Part shown: positions 62,906-64,000 of the stretch, piece by piece
How positions within the stretch are numbered: position 1 is the first letter of the stretch
Layout of the letters: each line of letters opens with the position of its first letter
NCBI GenBank assembly: GCA_000403255.2
Contig: KE159573.1
Location: forward strand, 33,526-97,525
DNA from: Lachnospiraceae bacterium 3-1
GTDB taxonomy: Bacteria; Bacillota; Clostridia; Lachnospirales; Lachnospiraceae
Direction: 5' to 3'
DNA length: 64,000 nt
Translations under genes and position numbers: made by a program
The notes under the pieces: model-generated
Databases searched by the model: none
What the model saw: only the letters and a program-made list of their open reading frames with translations
Told to the model about the DNA's origin: nothing

Positions 62906-64000
62906 TTATTCTTCCTGCTCTTCTGCCTTCTCTACAATCAAGTCAACTGCTTTTTGGATTGCCAGATCCTTCTTCATATTTTCCCGTTCACTCTCTGGGA
63001 AGAGCTCTTTGAGCTTGTCAACCTCCATGCCATACATTTCAGCCATTTTTCCAATCTCAGCTTCCACATCTTCTTCAGACACTTCAATCTTCTCAGCTTC
63101 TGCGATCGCCTCTAAAATCAGACCAGACTGGATTCGCTTCAATGCATCGGGTTTCATCTGCTCCATTAGCTTCTCTTTTGTCATGCCTGTAAACTGCATA
63201 TACTGTTCCATAGACATCCCCTGCTGTGCAAGCCTATTTGCAAAGTCATCCATCATATTTTCTGTCTGTGTCTCTACCATGGCATCTGGAATTTCCATCT
63301 GGGAATCTTCAATGATCTTCTCAATAATCTCATTTTCTCTTTCCCGTTTTACTTCGGCTTCCTTACGCTCAACAAGCTTCTTCTCAACACTTTCCTTGTA
63401 TTCTGCAAGAGTATCAAACTCTGAAACATCCTGTGCGAATTCATCATCCAGTTCCGGAAGCTCTTTTGCCTTGATCTCATTAATTTTAACCTGGAACATT
63501 GCTGGTTTTCCTGCCAGCTCTGGCGCATGATAATCCTCTGGGAATGTAACATTCACTGTTACCTGATCTCCCGTATTCTTACCGATTAACTGTTCCTCAA
63601 ATGTATCAATAAAGGAATGGGAACCAATAACCAGAGAATGATTCTCACCCTTGCCACCTTCGAATGCTTCCCCATCGGTAAAACCTTCATAATCAATCAC
63701 TGCTGTATCGCCGTCTTCTATTGCCCGGTCTTCCACAGTAACCATTCTTGCATTGCTTTCTCTTTCTTTCTCTATCTCAGCCGTAACCTCTTCTTCTGAC
63801 ACGGCAACCTCTGCTTTCTTCACAGAAACTCCCAGATATTTTCCAAGGGTAACTCCCGGCTTCACTGCAACTTCAGCAGTAAAAATAAAACTTTTTCCTT
63901 TTTCTAATTGTTCCACGTCAATGGTTGGACGAGAAACAATTTCCAATTCTGATTCTTCAGCCGCCTTCGGGTATTCTTTGGAAAGAATAATATTTACTGC
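62906..64000 (-). CDS. tig: Trigger factor, N-terminus beyond the window
   Basis: Ribosome-bound chaperone with prolyl isomerase activity. The visible part runs off the right edge without a start: the frame continues through [23 protein letters not shown] to base 64000. It covers the end of the ribosome-binding domain, the FKBP-type domain ([23 protein letters not shown]...[18 protein letters not shown]) and the helical C-terminal arm, which ends in an acidic tail (EEQEE). It is the first gene of the tig-clpP-clpX-lon order. Confidence 0.95.
   Translation of the reverse strand, partial: AVNIILSKEYPKAAEESELEIVSRPTIDVEQLEKGKSFIFTAEVAVKPGVTLGKYLGVSVKKAEVAVSEEEVTAEIEKERESNARMVTVEDRAIEDGDTAVIDYEGFTDGEAFEGGKGENHSLVIGSHSFIDTFEEQLIGKNTGDQVTVNVTFPEDYHAPELAGKPAMFQVKINEIKAKELPELDDEFAQDVSEFDTLAEYKESVEKKLVERKEAEVKRERENEIIEKIIEDSQMEIPDAMVETQTENMMDDFANRLAQQGMSMEQYMQFTGMTKEKLMEQMKPDALKRIQSGLILEAIAEAEKIEVSEEDVEAEIGKMAEMYGMEVDKLKELFPESERENMKKDLAIQKAVDLIVEKAEEQEE

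Noticed and set aside
63906-63946. Taking position 63946 as the start of trigger factor
   Set aside because: The frame stays open to the right edge with family-like sequence, and the codon there is an internal TTG in the middle of the domain, so the gene is cut by the window.

Overview
The window is chromosomal DNA from an AT-rich, anaerobic Gram-positive gut bacterium, most likely a Lachnospiraceae species (Blautia, Mediterraneibacter or Dorea type). This is inferred from gene families and gene order: tig-clpP-clpX-lon-ysxC, an iscR-iscS-iscU-mnmA operon, an SDR-type mannonate oxidoreductase, an anaerobic sulfatase with a radical-SAM maturase, and strong AGGAGG-type ribosome binding sites. 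No rRNA, tRNA, CRISPR array or prophage was found.

Layout. 1-2438: decayed sequence and a complete 1.8 kb insertion sequence with 17-19 bp inverted ends and an apparent AATT target duplication, inserted just behind an ABC permease gene. 2439-7273: peptide-type ABC transporter plus two-component system; the response regulator seems to start at ATT. 7293-12123: sulfatase, LysR regulator, split ChrA-type transporter and sulfatase maturase; a dispersed hairpin element supplies the last codons of the second ChrA gene. 12044-15126: CbiK chelatase, YolD-like protein, Y-family polymerase and a small membrane protein. 15408-26911: single housekeeping and metabolic genes (CorC-like, SfsA, glycogen phosphorylase, AraC, crotonase, threonine aldolase-like, ProC, GH13) and a broken Uma2 gene.

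27127-35422: split threonine/serine exporter, then an envelope or glycan block (O-antigen-ligase-like protein, Big_2 repeat surface protein, DUF2298 protein, GT2, GtrA). 35822-47198: glucuronoside catabolic operon (GH2, GPH transporter, HAD, GH3, uxuA, uxaC, SDR uxuB) with a divergent AraC regulator. 47253-51316: iscR-iscS-iscU-mnmA-psd. 51521-54809: SpoVB-like flippase, AI-2E-type exporter and parvulin. 55124-57817: zinc ABC transporter. 57780-64000: engB, lon, clpX, clpP and tig (tig runs off the right end).

Two unrelated intergenic spacers (about 35.57-35.76 kb and 54.91-55.11 kb) carry the same elaborate palindromic architecture: nested outer stems enclosing three stem-loops, with different stem sequences that still pair. 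This is the strongest candidate for an undescribed element. Other points of interest are the possible sulfate-export role of the ChrA pair beside a cytoplasmic sulfatase, the ATT start of the response regulator, the hairpin element at 10.8 kb, and the GH2/GH3 pairing in the glucuronate operon.
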